A stretch of 10,000 bases of DNA from Candidatus Hydrogenedens sp. (GTDB taxonomy: Bacteria > Hydrogenedentota > Hydrogenedentia > Hydrogenedentales > Hydrogenedentaceae). Made by a program: the position numbers and the translations under genes. Of this stretch, positions 8,359-10,000 are shown piece after piece; the stretch's first letter is position 1; each line of letters begins with the position of its first letter. Under the pieces are notes generated by a model, which had not been told where the DNA came from, did not search any database, and saw nothing but the letters and a program-made list of their open reading frames with translations. The stretch covers positions 1 to 10,000 of the forward strand of contig JAIWNQ010000080.1 in assembly GCA_020216745.1 (NCBI GenBank). The letters are read 5' to 3'.

Positions 8359-8842
8359 ATTTTTTCAAAAGTTTTAAAGTGTTAATAATCAGGTTTAAGG
8401 CGTTATCCGCTGTTTGTTGTTTGATTTCCAATCGGCTACCAGAAAATCGGAATTCATAAACATGACACTGTCCTAACTCGTAAGACGCAATCCCTATATA
8501 AACCAATCCCACTGGTTTTGTCAAAGTGCCTCCACCAGGTCCTGCAATACCTGTAACACCAATTCCAAGCATACTTCCTAAATGTTTGCAAACTCCCAAA
8601 GCCATTTCTTTTGCAACAGGCTCACTTACTGCACCATATTCCACTAACAAATGCTCAGGAACACCTAATAATTTCTTTTTTAATTCATTACTATATGCTA
8701 CAATACCCCCTAAAAAAACAGCAGAGGAGCCTGGTACGTTTGTAAGACGGTGAGCAATAAGACCACCTGTGCAAGATTCGGCTGTTGCAAGGCTTATATT
8801 TCTTTCTGTAAGTTGATGTATTATTAATTCCTCAGTTGTCAT
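8357..8842 (-). CDS. pncC: Nicotinamide-nucleotide amidohydrolase PncC (stand-alone CinA C-terminal domain)
   Basis: This 161-residue protein is a complete CinA C-terminal domain. In characterised members it deamidates NMN to nicotinic acid mononucleotide plus ammonia, returning the NMN released by NAD-dependent DNA ligase to NAD synthesis. Motifs visible are ATAESCTGGLIA (19-30), with the Ser and Thr of the active-site loop, the VAYSNELKKKLLGV segment (48-61), GAVSE (70-74), TGIAGPGGGT (97-106) and KPVGLVYIG (109-117). Length matches the stand-alone E. coli enzyme (about 165 residues). The N-terminal molybdopterin-like domain of full CinA is absent. AAGG lies about 7 nt before the ATG. Its stop overlaps or closely abuts the dnaE start, so the two are almost certainly one transcript. 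That fits a link between replication and NMN recycling, though that link is inferred. Confidence 0.93.
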   Translation of the reverse strand: MTTEELIIHQLTERNISLATAESCTGGLIAHRLTNVPGSSAVFLGGIVAYSNELKKKLLGVPEHLLVEYGAVSEPVAKEMALGVCKHLGSMLGIGVTGIAGPGGGTLTKPVGLVYIGIASYELGQCHVYEFRFSGSRLEIKQQTADNALNLIINTLKLLKK

Positions 8843-8877
8843 TTGCTACCTTATTAGCTATTTTCCCAGCCTATAAA

Positions 8878-8906
8878 ATTATTCAATTTGTTTACTTAAA
8901 AAACAA
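8878..8906 (-). promoter_or_regulatory. Candidate leftward promoter for pncC-dnaE
   Basis: On the minus strand, TTGTTT (8901-8906) and AATAAT (8878-8883, 5 of 6 to consensus) are 17 bp apart, about 36 bp upstream of the pncC start. The -35 lies within one arm of the palindrome and the spacer covers the rest of it. AT-richness makes this a weak call. Confidence 0.35.
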
Positions 8907-8910
8907 ATTG
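8884..8910. repeat. Perfect palindrome in the pncC/uracil-DNA glycosylase divergent region, probable operator
   Basis: The arms CAATTTGTTT (8884-8893) and AAACAAATTG (8901-8910) are exact reverse complements separated by 7 bp. The element sits in the middle of the 127-bp gap between two divergent genes, where a terminator would make little sense. Each arm contains TTGTTT, which can act as a weak -35 hexamer for the promoter facing away from it. The symmetry and position suggest a dimeric regulator controlling both sides. It does not match the CTGT-N8-ACAG or GAAC-N4-GTTC LexA boxes, and I cannot name the regulator. Confidence 0.6.
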
Positions 8911-8917
8911 TTATATA
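8888..8917 (+). promoter_or_regulatory. Candidate rightward promoter for the uracil-DNA glycosylase gene
   Basis: TTGTTT (8888-8893) and TATATA (8912-8917) are 18 bp apart, about 50 bp upstream of the start codon. The -35 is in the left arm of the palindrome, mirroring the leftward candidate. The downstream tract is nearly pure A/T, so the exact -10 is uncertain. Confidence 0.3.
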
Positions 8918-8969
8918 TTATATACAAAAAAATATATGAATTTTCTTTGATGACATAGGAAATATTGAA

Positions 8970-9842
8970 ATGAATGTAAATGAAGAGTTGCAGAGCCTAT
9001 TAGAAGACCTCATTGCCTTTATAAATCAGGAATATACCTCTAAAAAAACAGTAAATATTTCTCAAGAGTGTGCCCAGAGATGGGATGCTCTCGACCCTCA
9101 TTCTTTTGCTAAACATATAAAACGTTACAGCCTTGCTTTTGCCGATAAAGGGAAATCGGAAATCAGTAATGAAAACAGTGACCACCAAAATGAAACCGAA
9201 CAACAAGAGTTAGAGCAGAGAGAAGAAGAAAATTCATTGGAACATATTCAGCATCAACTAAATTTACTAAAAGAAGAAGTAAAAAAATGTGTTAAATGTC
9301 CACTTCATACAGAACGAACTCAGACGGTTTTCGGTACAGGTAACCCACAAGCTAAATTGGTTTTTGTCGGAGAAGCCCCTGGGGCAGAAGAAGACCGACA
9401 AGGATTGCCATTTGTGGGAAGGGCAGGACAATTACTTACGGATATTATCGTCAAAGGTATGAAGATGAGACGTGAGGATGTATATATCTGTAATGTGCTG
9501 AAATGCCGACCACCTGAAAATCGAGATCCTAATCCTATGGAAGTGTTCCACTGCGAACCTTATTTGCTTGAACAATTGCGTCTTATAAAGCCTAAGGTTA
9601 TTTGTGCTTTAGGTAGGATTGCTGCACAAACACTATTAAAAACCGATGCACCGACAAATGAGTTAAGGGGTAAATGGCATAATTATCATGGAATACCATT
9701 GAGGGTGACTTATCACCCTGCTTATTTATTACGTAACCCTAAGGATAAAGTTAAGACATGGACAGATATACAGGAAATTATTAAACTCCTCAATGACGAA
9801 ATCATGGTTGAACTTGATGAAGGACAAAAAAACCTCTTATAA
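8970..9842 (+). CDS. Family 4 uracil-DNA glycosylase (Fe-S) with N-terminal extension
   Basis: This 290-residue protein excises uracil from DNA, starting base-excision repair. The catalytic domain (about 100-275) carries motif [10 protein letters not shown] (134-142), [11 protein letters not shown] (146-156), [14 protein letters not shown] (174-187) and motif [10 protein letters not shown] (247-255). Cys107, Cys110, Cys179 and Cys195 match the four [4Fe-4S] ligands of family 4 enzymes. Typical family members are near 200 residues. This one has an extra N-terminal region of about 100 residues: a helical start (1-20), then a polar, Glu/Gln-rich probable coiled coil (about 64-100) running into the first Cys pair. 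That extension has no recognised domain. AGGA lies about 9 nt before the ATG. The gene is divergent from pncC-dnaE across a palindromic site and 102 bp ahead of purH on the same strand. Such proteins are sometimes labelled phage SPO1 polymerase-related, but nothing phage-like surrounds it. Confidence 0.93.
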   Translation: MNVNEELQSLLEDLIAFINQEYTSKKTVNISQECAQRWDALDPHSFAKHIKRYSLAFADKGKSEISNENSDHQNETEQQELEQREEENSLEHIQHQLNLLKEEVKKCVKCPLHTERTQTVFGTGNPQAKLVFVGEAPGAEEDRQGLPFVGRAGQLLTDIIVKGMKMRREDVYICNVLKCRPPENRDPNPMEVFHCEPYLLEQLRLIKPKVICALGRIAAQTLLKTDAPTNELRGKWHNYHGIPLRVTYHPAYLLRNPKDKVKTWTDIQEIIKLLNDEIMVELDEGQKNLL

Positions 9843-9899
9843 ATTGTACATGTTTTGGTTCCATTTTGAGAATTTTTCTATATCAATAATGTATATTAA

Positions 9900-9905
9900 T
9901 ATAAT
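9900..9905 (+). promoter_or_regulatory. Possible -10 element upstream of purH
   Basis: A perfect TATAAT lies 39 bp before the purH start in the 102-bp gap, but no convincing -35 hexamer is found at 16-18 bp. purH may instead be read through from the glycosylase gene, since no terminator hairpin is visible between them. Confidence 0.2.
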
Positions 9906-9944
9906 ATATCAAATCAAAAAAGAACAATAATTCAGGAGAATCTC

Positions 9945-10000
9945 ATGGAAAGAATTAAAAGGGCAGTTATTAGTTGCTATGATAAAAGTGGTTTAGTTGA
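9945..10000 (+). CDS. purH: Bifunctional AICAR transformylase/IMP cyclohydrolase PurH, N-terminal fragment
   Basis: Only 18 complete codons are inside the window. They read MERIKRAVISCYDKSGLV, which resembles the start of PurH (R-A-[LV]-[IL]-S-x-x-D-K-[ST]-x-[IL]-V), the beginning of the MGS-like IMP cyclohydrolase domain. The enzyme carries out the last two steps of de novo IMP synthesis in the cytoplasm. AGGAGA (9934-9939) lies 5 nt before the ATG, a strong ribosome site. The short fragment limits certainty, but the motif is distinctive. Confidence 0.75.
   Translation, partial: MERIKRAVISCYDKSGLV

Noticed and set aside
8526..9206. Open frames antisense to pncC and to the uracil-DNA glycosylase N-terminus
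   Set aside because: There is no conserved content, and both overlap well-supported genes in full or nearly so.
8970..9842. Reading the glycosylase as a phage SPO1 polymerase fragment, hence a prophage sign
   Set aside because: That is an old label for this family. The Fe-S cysteines and motifs A and B identify family 4 uracil-DNA glycosylase, and no phage genes are nearby.
9843..9944. Terminator between the glycosylase gene and purH
   Set aside because: Only imperfect short pairings (GGTTC with GAGAA) are present, without a T-run after a stable stem.

Overview
The window comes from a bacterium with an AT-rich genome, clear Shine-Dalgarno sites and compact, mostly chromosomal housekeeping content. 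A Tat-exported Gfo/Idh/MocA oxidoreductase, a family-4 NAD-dependent glycosidase and a secreted helical-repeat protein in one operon are reminiscent of polysaccharide-degrading uncultured lineages such as Planctomycetota or Hydrogenedentota. This placement is an inference from gene content only. No insertion sequence, phage, CRISPR array, tRNA or rRNA is visible.

Left block (1-3212, minus strand): a three-gene sugar operon is read right to left. It encodes a GH4 (MelA-like) glycosidase, a Tat-signal Gfo/Idh/MocA oxidoreductase, and a putatively secreted helical-repeat protein that runs off the left edge. Both internal gaps are 23 bp. A candidate promoter lies at 3273-3300. The first two proteins both use nicotinamide redox chemistry on sugars, so the operon probably handles an imported or periplasmic carbohydrate.

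Middle (3381-4649, plus strand): a divergently transcribed membrane sensor has six predicted membrane helices, a PAS domain and a histidine-kinase-like dimerisation hairpin. It ends before any ATPase domain. It converges on dnaE.

Right block (4797-10000): dnaE and pncC form a tightly coupled minus-strand pair (replicative polymerase alpha subunit and NMN deamidase). Divergent from them is a family-4 uracil-DNA glycosylase with an unusual N-terminal extension, followed by the start of purH. The 127-bp region between pncC and the glycosylase gene carries a perfect 10-bp-arm palindrome that overlaps candidate promoters in both directions.

Most genes are ordinary. The items most worth a second look are the palindrome, the kinase-less sensor, and the GH4 enzyme lacking the usual NAD-binding acidic residue.
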